DNA of 64,000 nucleotides, from assembly GCA_041736705.1 (NCBI GenBank), contig JBGSTC010000004.1, positions 1-64,000 of the forward strand. The letters are read 5' to 3'. The DNA is from GWE2-51-13 sp041736705. Lineage in GTDB: Bacteria > Bacillota_I > Bacilli_A > Erysipelotrichales > Erysipelotrichaceae. Under the pieces are notes generated by a model. That model was not told the origin of the DNA, did no database searches, and saw only the letters and a program-made list of their open reading frames with translations. Shown here in pieces: positions 1 to 8,724 of the stretch; the stretch's first letter is position 1; every line of letters starts with the position of its first letter. The position numbers and the translations under genes were made by a program.

Positions 1-6
1 CCTGTC

Positions 7-615
7 TTAGTCAAACATGGACGCCAGTTTCTTGCGGATTCTTTGAAGGTTGTTGTCGACGGTCTTGTCGCTCATCTGCAGCATGCTTCCGATTTCCTTG
101 TAACTGTAGCCTTCGCTGTGCCGGTTGAAGATGAACCAGCCGTCTTCCCCGAGCTCTTCCTTGATCTTGTCGATGCGCGAGAGGCAAAACCCCAGGTTCG
201 CCATGTAGATCGGATCGTAGTGGTTGTCGGTGTTGGCGATGGTGTCCATCAGTAATACGTTCTCGTCTTCCGAAACGCTCATGGATAAAGAGAGCGAGTG
301 GGAGAGCAGCGCATAGGAAGAACTGCGGTAACGGCGTAAGAGAGAACGGATTTCCCGCTCGATGCAGACGCGGGCGAAGTGTCCGAAGCTGACGCCGAGG
401 TCTTCGCGGAAGTGATGTGCGCTTTCAAGCAGCGCGATGCATCCTTCTTGATAGAGGTCTTCCAGCGACGATTGATGGACGCTGGATGGTTGACAGGAGT
501 GGATGATTGCCCAAAGAGCCCTGTGGTATTTGCGCAAAATGGTGTTTTCACTCCATTCGCATTTTTGACGCAGGTAGTACACCAATTCGTCATCATGCGG
601 AAACGACGGATGCAT
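7..615 (-). CDS. sigH: RNA polymerase sigma factor, SigH-like
   Basis: This is a 202-residue sigma-70 family factor of the SigH type, the alternative sigma factor of Bacilli for transition-state, competence or sporulation genes. Region 2 lies at about residues 48-95 (DLYQEGCIALLE, then CIEREIRSLLRR). The region 4 helix-turn-helix lies near the C-terminus (GYSYKEIGSMLQMSDKTV). There is no region 1.1. Two in-frame ATGs are possible. The GGGGGAGG at 623-630 is only 1 nt from the ATG at 619-621 but 7 nt from the ATG at 613-615, so the second is preferred. The gene directly follows rlmB, the conserved Bacilli neighbourhood, but the usual yacP/rae1 between them is missing. The regulon cannot be inferred from this window. 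Confidence 0.85.
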   Translation of the reverse strand: MHPSFPHDDELVYYLRQKCEWSENTILRKYHRALWAIIHSCQPSSVHQSSLEDLYQEGCIALLESAHHFREDLGVSFGHFARVCIEREIRSLLRRYRSSSYALLSHSLSLSMSVSEDENVLLMDTIANTDNHYDPIYMANLGFCLSRIDKIKEELGEDGWFIFNRHSEGYSYKEIGSMLQMSDKTVDNNLQRIRKKLASMFD

Positions 616-633
616 AGACATTCCTCCCCCGGT

Positions 634-1356
634 TTACTTGGCGGGGAATCGTTGGTTCAACACTTCATAAAACAAAATCCCGGCGGCGACCGAAGCGTTC
701 AAGGATTGGACGCTTCCCATCATCGGTAGTTTGACGATGAAGTCGCAGTTCTCTTTCACAAGCCGCGAAATCCCTTCGCCTTCCGATCCGATGACCAGCG
801 CGATCTTCCCTTTATAGTCGACCGTGCGGTAATCGCGCGCGTCTTTCCCCATGCCCGTCCCAAAGATCCAGAACCCTAATTTCTTAAGTTCAATGATGGT
901 TTGGTTGAGGTTGGTGACTTCGGCGGTCTTGACCGTGTCGATCGCTCCGGTGGATACCTTGGCGACCGTCGGTGTCAAGGAGACGCTGCGGTGTTTGGGG
1001 ATGACGATGCCGTCGATCCCGGCGGCATCCGCGCTGCGTAGGATCGCTCCTAGGTTGTGCGGATCTTCCAATCCGTCAAGCAGGACGACGATCGCGTCTT
1101 CTTTGGCACCTTTCAGGATTTCCTGTAAAGTGTAGGTCTTGAAGTCGTCGATCTCGATCATGCATCCCTGATGGCTGCCTTGCGCCAACTGATCCATTTT
1201 CTTCAAATCGATGTATTCGACGGCGATCTTCCCGGCTTTCGCAAGGTCTTCGCCCTCTTTCCAAGGATTGGCTTTATTCAGGATCAGCTTCCGTACTCCC
1301 GTTTTTGTTTGTAGTCGTTGTTTCACCACGTTTTTCCCGTAGATATATTGTGCCAT
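634..1356 (-). CDS. rlmB: 23S rRNA (guanosine-2'-O-)-methyltransferase RlmB
   Basis: This is a 240-residue SPOUT/TrmH-family methyltransferase that 2'-O-methylates a guanosine in 23S rRNA using SAM. The N-terminal substrate-binding domain starts IYGKNVV. The C-terminal knotted SAM domain shows all three family motifs: DPHNLGAILRSADAAG, VIGSEGEG and MGSVQSLNASVAAG. Length and ends match the family. Its first 83 nt overlap the 3' end of mrnC in another frame, and sigH follows about 18 nt downstream, so the genes are likely co-transcribed. A tRNA methyltransferase of the same superfamily is possible but the gene order favours RlmB. Confidence 0.92.
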   Translation of the reverse strand: MAQYIYGKNVVKQRLQTKTGVRKLILNKANPWKEGEDLAKAGKIAVEYIDLKKMDQLAQGSHQGCMIEIDDFKTYTLQEILKGAKEDAIVVLLDGLEDPHNLGAILRSADAAGIDGIVIPKHRSVSLTPTVAKVSTGAIDTVKTAEVTNLNQTIIELKKLGFWIFGTGMGKDARDYRTVDYKGKIALVIGSEGEGISRLVKENCDFIVKLPMMGSVQSLNASVAAGILFYEVLNQRFPAK

Positions 1357-1744
1357 AGTCCTCCTGAACGCGGGTTTGCATTTGGTTCCAGATTTGTTCC
1401 AAGCGGTCTGTCATGTTTGATAGATACCAATATCCCCACAACGCCTCGTATCCCGTGGCGCAGCGGTAGGTCGTGACATCGGTATTCTTGGGAACGCTAT
1501 CGCTTTTGAAGTTGCGGCCGCGTTTATAGATCAGTAGTTCTTCTTCGTTAAGCTCATTCTCTTCGATCAGCCGATGTACGAATTTCGCCTGCGCTTTCGC
1601 GCTGACATAGCGGACGGAGAGTTCCTGTAGATCCTTGGGTTTGGTATACCCTTTCTCCACAAGCAAGGTCCGTACCTTCAAACTAAGGATGGCATCCCCG
1701 ACAAACGCCAGTACGGAACCGTTGAGTTCCTTTGGCTGTTTCAT
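1274..1744 (-). CDS. mrnC: Mini-ribonuclease III (MrnC)
   Basis: MrnC is a small RNase III-type endonuclease lacking a dsRNA-binding domain; it matures 23S rRNA ends. The single catalytic domain shows LAFVGDAILSLKVR near the N-terminus and YRCATGYEALWGYWYL near residue 100, the family's acidic active-site helices. The ATG at 1742-1744 shares one base with the cysS stop (TGATG), so translation is coupled to cysS. A TTG one codon upstream is open but not needed. The last ~28 residues (rich in Thr, Asn and Glu) are a tail beyond the catalytic domain that reads through the first 83 nt of rlmB. Confidence 0.88.
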   Translation of the reverse strand: MKQPKELNGSVLAFVGDAILSLKVRTLLVEKGYTKPKDLQELSVRYVSAKAQAKFVHRLIEENELNEEELLIYKRGRNFKSDSVPKNTDVTTYRCATGYEALWGYWYLSNMTDRLEQIWNQMQTRVQEDYGTIYLREKRGETTTTNKNGSTEADPE

Positions 1745-3075
1745 CAAAGTTTTCCCTTATCCGCCAGTTTCGCGCGGATGAGGTCGGATTTAACGAAGTC
1801 TTTTCCCGCTTTCGCCTGATTGTACGCTTCATAATCGTCCCGGTCTTCCTGGGTCAATTCGACAACCGGGAAATCGATGCCGAAGACATCCAGTTGTCGG
1901 CGTACGGCTTGATAATAGGATGCGACGATCGTCGCATCGGGCGTGCGGCTACGCAGTGCCTGATTCAACGGTTTCATCGTTTCAAAGAGGGCCATAAAGC
2001 CGTTGGGGGTGTTCAGATCGTCATCCATCGCGTCGAAGAAGGCGGTCATGCTGGCTTGATCTGCCGGACCTTCCAGCGAAAACCCGCTGAGTTGCGCCTT
2101 GATCTCGGTTTGTTTCAGTACGGTCTCGACTTTCGCGAGTTCCGTCTGCGCCTGGACGACCGCTTCCTCGGAGATGTTGAGGGGGGCGCGGTAATGCGCC
2201 ATCAACAGCATCCACCGTGTCGCGTTGGCACCGATCTTGGCGATGATGTCTTTCGCCAGCATCACGTTGCCCAAGGACTTGGACATTTTCTCCCCGTCGA
2301 TGTTCAACATCCCGTTGTGCATCCAGGTGTTGGCGATCCCGTGGCCTAGGAGGGCTTTGGATTGCGCGACCTCGTTGTCATGATGGGGGAACTTCAAGTC
2401 CATCCCGCCGCCATGGATGTCGATCATCTCGTGGAAACGGTCGTTGATCATGACGACACATTCGGTGTGCCATCCCGGACGACCTCTTCCCCAGGGGGAA
2501 TCCCATTGGATCCCTTCCTGTGTTTTCTTCCATAATGCGAAATCCAAGGGGCTTTCTTTCTCGGTTTCTTCTTCGATCCGTGCTCCGACCAGCAGGTCGT
2601 CGACGTTCTGCTTCGAGATTTCCCCATAGTTATCCACTTTATTGACCCGGAAATACACATTCCCGTCGACGTTGTAGGCGAACCCTTTGTCTTCCAACGC
2701 CTTGATGAAGGCGATGATCGCATCCATCGTATCCGTGACTTTCGGGGCGTAGGTCAGCGGGCGGGTGTGCAGGCTGTCCCGGACGGCATTGTAGGCGTCG
2801 ATGTAGCGGCTGGTGATGACCTTCTCGTCCACGTTCTCGGCGATCGCCTTCTGGATGATCTTGTCATCCACGTCGGTGAAATTACTGGCGTAAACCACGT
2901 TCATTCCATGCGCTTCGAAAAGCCGCCGCAAGGTGTCGAACACGATGATGGGACGTGCATTCCCGATGTGGGCTTCGTTGTACACGGTCGGTCCGCAGAC
3001 ATACATATGGACTTCTCCCGCATGACGCGGGACAAATTCTTCATTCTTGTTGGTTTTCGAGTTGAATAGTTTCAT
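1744..3075 (-). CDS. cysS: Cysteinyl-tRNA synthetase
   Basis: This class I aminoacyl-tRNA synthetase charges tRNA-Cys and has 443 residues. It carries the HIGH signature as HIGNARP near residue 34, the KMSKS loop as KMSKSLGN and the zinc/active-site motif HGGGMDLKFPHHDNE. The start is the ATG of MKLFNSKT at 3073-3075; the open frame extends 24 codons further but the family begins here, and a GGGAG lies 10 nt upstream. The C-terminus stops at AKLADKGKL, about a dozen residues before the usual family end. No remnant of the missing tail is visible, so it is either a natural short end or an old mutation. mrnC follows with a 1-nt overlap. Confidence 0.95.
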   Translation of the reverse strand: MKLFNSKTNKNEEFVPRHAGEVHMYVCGPTVYNEAHIGNARPIIVFDTLRRLFEAHGMNVVYASNFTDVDDKIIQKAIAENVDEKVITSRYIDAYNAVRDSLHTRPLTYAPKVTDTMDAIIAFIKALEDKGFAYNVDGNVYFRVNKVDNYGEISKQNVDDLLVGARIEEETEKESPLDFALWKKTQEGIQWDSPWGRGRPGWHTECVVMINDRFHEMIDIHGGGMDLKFPHHDNEVAQSKALLGHGIANTWMHNGMLNIDGEKMSKSLGNVMLAKDIIAKIGANATRWMLLMAHYRAPLNISEEAVVQAQTELAKVETVLKQTEIKAQLSGFSLEGPADQASMTAFFDAMDDDLNTPNGFMALFETMKPLNQALRSRTPDATIVASYYQAVRRQLDVFGIDFPVVELTQEDRDDYEAYNQAKAGKDFVKSDLIRAKLADKGKL

Positions 3076-3136
3076 GAATCCATCACTCCCTTTGCTTTTT
3101 AAGTATATCATGTCCATGCTTTTTTTGCGCCCTGCA

Positions 3137-3165
3137 TTGTATTTCATCCCGCTCTACCCTACAAT
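3137..3165 (+). promoter_or_regulatory. Sigma-A type promoter for the aldo/keto reductase operon
   Basis: TTGTAT (3137-3142), a 17-nt spacer and TACAAT (3160-3165) lie 16 nt upstream of the ATG at 3182. The fit to the consensus is moderate. On the other strand a TATACT (3102-3107) could serve cysS. Confidence 0.45.
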
Positions 3166-3181
3166 GAAATCAGGTGATCCC

Positions 3182-4312
3182 ATGGAAAAAAGAGTCTTAG
3201 GTAAATCGCGGACGGAAATGTCCCTGTTGGGTTTTGGATGCATGCGTCTGCCGTGCGACGCCAAGGGGAAGATCGATGAACGTGAAGCGTTCACCCTCTT
3301 CAATATGGCCCTTGCCGCCGGGGTGGATGTTTTCGATACGGCGTATATGTATCATGACGGACAAAGCGAGCTCGTCCTTGGAAAATGGTTGAAAACCATC
3401 GACCGCACGAAAGTCAGGGTGGCGACCAAAAGCCCCGTCTGGTTGATTACGACCAAGGAAGATTTTTTCACGTATCTTCAGAAGCAGCTTCAGAACCTGC
3501 AGGTCACGTACATCGACGATTATCTGCTTCATGCCTTGGATAAAGACCGCTTCGAGAAACTCAAGGATTTGGGCGTGTTCGATGCGATGAGCCAGGCGAA
3601 GGATGTCGGATTGATCAAGCGGATCGGATTCTCCTTCCACGACGAATTCGATGTTTTCGAAAGCATCCTCACCCATCATCCCTGGGATTTCTGCCAAATC
3701 CAACTCAATTATATGGATACGCATTACCAAGCGGGTTTGAAAGGTTTGCATTTGGCTGAGTCGCTGGGGATCCCCGTGAGGATCATGGAACCGATCAAGG
3801 GCGGAAGCCTGGCCCGTCTGCCCGCCGAACTCCGCACGACCCTCAATGAATACCATCCCCACTGGTCGACCGCTTCGTTCGCCCTACGTTGGGTCGCGTC
3901 GTTCTGGAATGTGGAGACCGTGCTATCCGGGATGTCCACGCGCATCCAGGTTTTGGATAATTTGAAGACCTTTACGAACTTCGTCGCGATGGAAGAGGAT
4001 GAAAGCAACATGATCCTGGAGATCGCCGAAAAGATGAGGGAGCGCATCAAAGTCCCGTGCACGAGTTGCCGCTACTGTATGCCTTGTCCCTACGGCATCG
4101 ACATTCCGGTGAACTTCAGCTATTATAACGATTCTTTCATCTACGATAATCTTGAACAGGGCAAAGACCGCTATCTGAATTGGATGGAAGCGTCGGAGCG
4201 AGCCTTGGCGTGTGTCCGATGCGGGGAATGTATCCCCAAATGCCCCCAACATATCCTCATACCCGATCGTCTGGTCGAAGTCGCCGACCGATTCAAGGAG
4301 GATTCCCAATGA
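3182..4312 (+). CDS. Aldo/keto reductase with C-terminal 4Fe-4S ferredoxin domain
   Basis: This is a 376-residue cytoplasmic oxidoreductase. Residues 1-~270 form the NADPH-binding aldo/keto reductase barrel (LGKSRTEMSLLGFGCMRLP at the start, DTAYMYHDGQSE for the catalytic Asp/Tyr region). Residues ~275-376 carry two ferredoxin-like cysteine clusters, CTSCRYCMPCP and CVRCGECIPKCP. This is the COG1453-type fusion whose substrates are mostly unknown. The ATG at 3182 begins where the family begins; the frame is open upstream without family similarity. The stop overlaps the start of the MupG-like gene (ATGA), so the two are probably one operon, which hints at a redox step in amino-sugar or peptidoglycan recycling. 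That link is inference. Confidence 0.85.
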   Translation: MEKRVLGKSRTEMSLLGFGCMRLPCDAKGKIDEREAFTLFNMALAAGVDVFDTAYMYHDGQSELVLGKWLKTIDRTKVRVATKSPVWLITTKEDFFTYLQKQLQNLQVTYIDDYLLHALDKDRFEKLKDLGVFDAMSQAKDVGLIKRIGFSFHDEFDVFESILTHHPWDFCQIQLNYMDTHYQAGLKGLHLAESLGIPVRIMEPIKGGSLARLPAELRTTLNEYHPHWSTASFALRWVASFWNVETVLSGMSTRIQVLDNLKTFTNFVAMEEDESNMILEIAEKMRERIKVPCTSCRYCMPCPYGIDIPVNFSYYNDSFIYDNLEQGKDRYLNWMEASERALACVRCGECIPKCPQHILIPDRLVEVADRFKEDSQ

Positions 4313-5403
4313 CCAAACTCGCGATCACCATCGATTTGTTGTCGATGTCCCAGGACCAGATCAACACCTACCTGCACGATGCGAAAGCCTTGGCGTACAG
4401 CGAAGTGTATCTTGTCATGCATGCTTCCCTGTTTCATCGCGGAAAAGCGGATGAGTCGCTGTCCAAACTGTGCGCTTCGATCCGACAATCCGGGTTCCGC
4501 CTTCATGCGATGATCACCGAGGAAACCTTCAACGAGGTCGGATTCAACCGCAACGACCTGAAGCCCTTGGCCGAACTTGGATTTCGCGCGCTTCGTCTTG
4601 AGAGCGGGTTCGAGCGCCATGATTTCGTCGTCACGATGACTCAGAACACCTACGGGATCCTGATCGAGGACAACGGGTTGGCGCTGGAGGATCCGATCGG
4701 TCGGATCAAGGCGATCCAGGCCAAAGGGAATTTGAAACAATACAGTGCCGTCCATCCGTATTATGTCCATCCGGATACCGGATGTTCCTACGAGAACTGC
4801 GTCAACCGCACGCGCTTGTTTAAATCGACCGGCATCGAAGTCGGGGTGTGGGTCAATACCCTCGCTTCGAGTTCCCCGGCTTTCCCCTTGGCGAAGGGAT
4901 GTCCGACGATCGAAAGCCAACGCCATCTCTCGACCAACTTGAGCGCCAGCGAACTGGTCGCCATGAATCTCTTCGATACCTTGGGGTTCGGGGTGAATCC
5001 CGCTTCACGGGAGGAAATGGAAGACTTGACCCGGGTCGTGAGCCGCAACGTAGTCGAAGTCCCGGTGTATTTCCAACCCGAACTTGAGACCCACCTGAAG
5101 GAAGCGCTCTTGCAGATGCGCTTCAAGGCGCGAAGCGACAGCGCGGCGCAGATCCTGCGCGCAGTGCAGTTCAGGCAACACGCCGCCATCCAACCCTTCA
5201 ACACCGTCAACCGGGACCGTCTCTCCCTCACCATCGACAACCATCTGGCCGGACCTTATGAAGGGGAAATGCAGATTGCATTGAAGAACCTGCCTTCCAC
5301 CCCATACACCAACGTCATCGGCCAAGTCGATTTGACCGCGGGGAAACTGGTCGACCTCCTGCAAGCCGGTAAAATCAACTTCGTCCTGATCGAACAACCC
5401 TGA
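4309..5403 (+). CDS. DUF871 / MupG-type 6-phospho-N-acetylmuramidase
   Basis: This is a 364-residue protein of the DUF871 family. The characterised member, MupG of Staphylococcus aureus, hydrolyses 6-phospho-MurNAc-GlcNAc during cell-wall recycling. The N-terminal TIM barrel shows the family pattern HPDTGCSYENC and KSTGIEVGVWV, then CPTIESQR. The C-terminal domain shows NRDRLSLTIDN, GPYEGEMQIALK and NVIGQV, the hallmark end region of the family. The start is an ATG with a perfect AAGGAGG 7 nt upstream, overlapping the reductase stop by 4 nt. No PTS transporter or MurQ gene is adjacent, so the substrate is not confirmed by context. Confidence 0.8.
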   Translation: MTKLAITIDLLSMSQDQINTYLHDAKALAYSEVYLVMHASLFHRGKADESLSKLCASIRQSGFRLHAMITEETFNEVGFNRNDLKPLAELGFRALRLESGFERHDFVVTMTQNTYGILIEDNGLALEDPIGRIKAIQAKGNLKQYSAVHPYYVHPDTGCSYENCVNRTRLFKSTGIEVGVWVNTLASSSPAFPLAKGCPTIESQRHLSTNLSASELVAMNLFDTLGFGVNPASREEMEDLTRVVSRNVVEVPVYFQPELETHLKEALLQMRFKARSDSAAQILRAVQFRQHAAIQPFNTVNRDRLSLTIDNHLAGPYEGEMQIALKNLPSTPYTNVIGQVDLTAGKLVDLLQAGKINFVLIEQP

Positions 5404-5432
5404 TCCCGCTCTTTGCGGGATTTTTCTTTTTT
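5403..5432 (+). terminator. Rho-independent terminator
   Basis: The 7-bp stem ATCCCGC/GCGGGAT (5403-5409 with 5415-5421) has a 5-nt loop and is followed by a T-rich run to 5432. It begins at the stop codon of the MupG-like gene. Confidence 0.85.
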
Positions 5433-5459
5433 GCGTGCGACGAAGATATACGCTATAAT
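5431..5459 (+). promoter_or_regulatory. Sigma-A promoter of the PAS-GGDEF-EAL gene
   Basis: TTGCGT (5431-5436), a 17-nt spacer and a perfect TATAAT (5454-5459) lie 27 nt before the ATG at 5487. The -35 box lies in the T run of the preceding terminator. Confidence 0.7.
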
Positions 5460-5486
5460 ACAAACTAGAAGGATTCGGGTGCCATT

Positions 5487-7469
5487 ATGAGAAATAACGA
5501 CGACACGCCACGTCTTTTCCAATTCAATCGAAAACTAACGCCTTATCGATCCGCGATCCGAATCACCGTCATCTATCTGATGTATGGCGTCGTCTGGATT
5601 TTAACCACGGACAAGTTGCTCGAATTCATGTTCGGCGATACCTCGTACTACCATTTCCTGCAGACCATCAAAGGATGGGTCTACGTGGGCATCACCGCGA
5701 TCTTGCTTTATGTGCTGGTCGTATCGACCTTGGATTTATATGAAGAAGCGAAGAAGAAGACCGAGATCGCCAATGTCGACCTGCAGAAACAACTTCAGAA
5801 GACGCGCATCAGCGAACAACGGTTCGAACTGGCGGTGAAGGGATCCTTCGACTCGATCTGGGAATACGACGGGGAGACGAAGAAGTATTCCATGTCCCGG
5901 ACCTTGCTTCGCAATCTGGGGTATTCCGAAGAAGAAGCGAAATTGGCGGTGCTTGAAGATTGGCTGAAGTTCATCCTCCCTCAAGACCGTGAAGAGTTCA
6001 TGCTGAAGACCGAGAAATTCATCGCCGAACCGACGGAGAACCTGGAGATGATGTATCGGGTGGTTCGCGCCGACGGGTCGATCGCTTGGATCCGCACCCA
6101 CGGGACATCGCAAATCGACCAGGACGGCAAGATCGTGAAAGTCGCCGGGTCGCATACCGACATCACCTTATCCAAAAACTACGAGGAAGAATTGACGCGG
6201 CTGGCCTATTACCATTCCTTGACCGGCTTGTTGAACTGGCATGGCTTCGCGAAGAAGATCCAGGAAAGGATCCATGCGCAACCGCATGTTCCGTTCACTT
6301 TGCTTTATCTGGACATCGACGATTTCAAAAACATCAACGACTTCCACGGATACTCGGTGGGGGACAGGATGTTGGTGGAGATCGCCAACGATATGTCGCT
6401 CTTGGTGGACGATCCGGAAGTGGTGGCGAACCTGGGCGGGGATGGTTTCGGATTCCTGATCGAGACCGTCGATCAAACCGAGCTCTACAATCGCATCGCT
6501 TCGATCTATGCTTCCTTGCGGAAACTGAGAAGCATCGACGGGCAATGGCTGGATGTGTCCGCCTGCATCGGGGTCGCCCAATATCCCAAAGACGATGAAA
6601 CCTTCGACGATTTGATGCAGAGTGCGGATGAAGCGATGTACGAGGCGAAAAGCAAAGGGAAGAACACCTACGTGTTCTTCAGCGACGCCCTCCATGATTC
6701 CCGTCTCCATTCGATCGCACTGACCAACGAACTCCGCAAAGCCGTCGACAACGACGAACTCTATATGATGTATCAACCGATCTATGACTTGGGCGACCAC
6801 AGTTTGGCGTCGATGGAAGCCTTGGTGAGATGGAAACCGACCGGCCGCGACCATGTCCCGCCGGATACGTTCATCCCTTTGGCCGAAACCACCGGCTTGA
6901 TCGGGAAGATCGAATTGTGGGTTTTCGAGAATGTGTTCAAGCAGGTGATCGCATGGCGTAGTATCCGCCACCAAAGCATCCCGATCGCGATCAACCTTTC
7001 CTCGCGCGGGATCGCCGACGACGAGTTTGTCCGCAAGATCATCGGCTTGTTGAAGAAATACGAAATAAAAAACGGTGAGATCGAAATCGAAATCACCGAG
7101 ACCGGACTGATCGAGAACTACGAAGCCGCCCTGCATAATCTGCGGATCCTGCGCTCCAACGGCGTGAAAATCCTCTTGGACGACTTCGGGAAAGGCTATT
7201 CATCCTTGACCTATCTTGTCAGTCTGCCCATCGACCTTCTGAAGATCGACCGGGGGTTCACCAGCCGCATCCATAGTTCCCACGAAATCGACGCGGTCAT
7301 CGCGACCATCGTCAGCCTCGCCCATTCCATCAATCTGGAAGTCATCGCAGAGGGGATCGAATATGAGAATCAATTGGAGTACTTGGTGAAGTTGAAGACC
7401 GACTATGGTCAGGGCTATCACCTGCATAAACCGGCACTGCCTGAAATCGTCGAGAAACTACTGAAGTAA
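5487..7469 (+). CDS. Membrane PAS-GGDEF-EAL protein (likely c-di-GMP phosphodiesterase)
   Basis: This 660-residue membrane protein has two N-terminal membrane segments (about residues 25-45 and 60-82), a coiled linker and a PAS domain (~110-235; VAGSHTDIT at its end). A GGDEF domain (~240-400) and an EAL domain (~415-655) follow. The GGDEF signature is degenerate, LGGDGFGFL instead of GG(D/E)EF, so cyclase activity is doubtful and it may be a GTP-sensing module. The EAL domain keeps EALVRW, NLS, EITE, DDFGKGYSSL, KIDRGF, EGIE and QGY, so it should hydrolyse c-di-GMP. The ATG follows AGAAGGA at a long spacing. It is a single-gene unit bounded by two terminators. Confidence 0.88.
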   Translation: MRNNDDTPRLFQFNRKLTPYRSAIRITVIYLMYGVVWILTTDKLLEFMFGDTSYYHFLQTIKGWVYVGITAILLYVLVVSTLDLYEEAKKKTEIANVDLQKQLQKTRISEQRFELAVKGSFDSIWEYDGETKKYSMSRTLLRNLGYSEEEAKLAVLEDWLKFILPQDREEFMLKTEKFIAEPTENLEMMYRVVRADGSIAWIRTHGTSQIDQDGKIVKVAGSHTDITLSKNYEEELTRLAYYHSLTGLLNWHGFAKKIQERIHAQPHVPFTLLYLDIDDFKNINDFHGYSVGDRMLVEIANDMSLLVDDPEVVANLGGDGFGFLIETVDQTELYNRIASIYASLRKLRSIDGQWLDVSACIGVAQYPKDDETFDDLMQSADEAMYEAKSKGKNTYVFFSDALHDSRLHSIALTNELRKAVDNDELYMMYQPIYDLGDHSLASMEALVRWKPTGRDHVPPDTFIPLAETTGLIGKIELWVFENVFKQVIAWRSIRHQSIPIAINLSSRGIADDEFVRKIIGLLKKYEIKNGEIEIEITETGLIENYEAALHNLRILRSNGVKILLDDFGKGYSSLTYLVSLPIDLLKIDRGFTSRIHSSHEIDAVIATIVSLAHSINLEVIAEGIEYENQLEYLVKLKTDYGQGYHLHKPALPEIVEKLLK

Positions 7470-7490
7470 AAAAGGTCGCGAGACCTTTTT
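7468..7490. terminator. Bidirectional terminator between convergent genes
   Basis: A 9-bp stem AAAAAGGTC/GACCTTTTT (7469-7477 with 7482-7490) with loop GCGA has T runs on both strands. It serves the EAL gene and the copper operon. Confidence 0.85.
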
Positions 7491-8724
7491 AGTTGACATA
7501 GAGATACGTACGGACCATATCCATCCAACACACGATTTCCAGTTTCCCGGTTTCTTCGGGGGTGAAGATGATCGGTTCGGGGTTCTTCTTGATATCGACC
7601 AGACGATCGATGAAAGTCAGGTTGACAGGGTTGGTGCATCCCGTGATGCCTTCCCAGGAGAAGGTCAGTTTGACGGGGATGCCCGCTTTGACCGCCGCAT
7701 AATCCAAGACATAGGTCCCGCGGTCTAAATGGAGGTTGACGGTTTGGTAGCCGTCGACGATCGGGGCCATGGTTTTTTGTCCGGTGATGTTCATCACCAG
7801 GTCGTTCAAGGGGGCGGCGACGATCGGTGAACGCAAGGTCATCTGGATGCCCATCAGCGCCACCAGGACGGCGGCGACGATTTGGATGCGTCGTCCGTTG
7901 ATCGCATTGATGCGCGCTCCCAGCCATTGCATCGAGATCAGGGAAGGCGCGGTCATCAGACCGAACACCAACATGATCCCGCCACCCAATAATGGGTTGG
8001 CGCTTCCCAGCGCCATCACCTGCATGGTCTGCAGGGACCCGCAGGGCATCAGTGCGTTGAGTAGTCCGATGAAGAAAGGACCGCGATCTTTCTTCCCTTT
8101 AATGAAGTTGAACTCGGGGAGATTGACTTTGATGAGTTTGACCATGGTCAACGAGAGGAAGATCATCCAGAGTCCGGCGACCAAAAGCAAGGCGTTGGTG
8201 AAGAGGGGGCTGATCGTAAAGACCTTCCCCATCATCCCCAAAACGATCCCGCTGATCGTATAGGAAAGGATGCGTCCGCTTTGGTATTGCCAGACGCGAC
8301 GCACCGGTTTTTTGATTTGGGCGGAGACCGAGGTGCTGAAAGCGATGCCGCCGCACATCCCGATGCAATGGAGTGATGACACCAACCCGTAGGCGACCAC
8401 CAACCCCAAGGTGACCGTCGAGTTCGTGGGGTCGAAGGTCAGGGTTCCATAGAGCGATTGGGTGGCGAAGAACACGACGATCGCCCCCAACAAGAGTCCG
8501 ACGAACCCCCAGGGGAATTTCTCTTTCCGCATGGCATAGCCGGCGTTTTCGATCGCTTGCTTGAGGACTTTATCGCTCGGTAAGGTTTTCCCTTTGATGA
8601 ACGCCGTCCCCGTTGAATGAGACACTTGCGCCGACTTCACGCCTTCCACGCCTAAAAGCACCCTTTTCACTTTGGCTTCGCAGGATGAACAAGTCATCCC
8701 CGCGATGTCGAGTTTACGTTCCAT
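7489..8724 (-). CDS. Copper-operon TauE/SafE-like membrane protein with N-terminal HMA domain
   Basis: This 411-residue protein is a three-part fusion. Residues 1-65 form a heavy-metal-associated domain with metal motif GMTCSSC. Residues ~75-315 form a multi-span membrane domain of the urease-accessory/sulfite-exporter TauE type (GLVSSLHCIGMCGG, LNALMPCGSLQTMQVMAL). Residues ~330-411 form a cupredoxin-like tail with Cys residues in GITGCTNP and CWMDM. The start ATG follows the csoR stop directly (TAAATG), so it is last in copZ-copA-csoR-this gene. Such proteins are thought to handle copper at the membrane. The transport direction is not known from sequence. Confidence 0.8.
   Translation of the reverse strand: MERKLDIAGMTCSSCEAKVKRVLLGVEGVKSAQVSHSTGTAFIKGKTLPSDKVLKQAIENAGYAMRKEKFPWGFVGLLLGAIVVFFATQSLYGTLTFDPTNSTVTLGLVVAYGLVSSLHCIGMCGGIAFSTSVSAQIKKPVRRVWQYQSGRILSYTISGIVLGMMGKVFTISPLFTNALLLVAGLWMIFLSLTMVKLIKVNLPEFNFIKGKKDRGPFFIGLLNALMPCGSLQTMQVMALGSANPLLGGGIMLVFGLMTAPSLISMQWLGARINAINGRRIQIVAAVLVALMGIQMTLRSPIVAAPLNDLVMNITGQKTMAPIVDGYQTVNLHLDRGTYVLDYAAVKAGIPVKLTFSWEGITGCTNPVNLTFIDRLVDIKKNPEPIIFTPEETGKLEIVCWMDMVRTYLYVN

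Noticed and set aside
3076..3136. T-box leader for cysS
   Set aside because: The space between the cysS start and the divergent promoter is far too short and lacks the T-box sequence.
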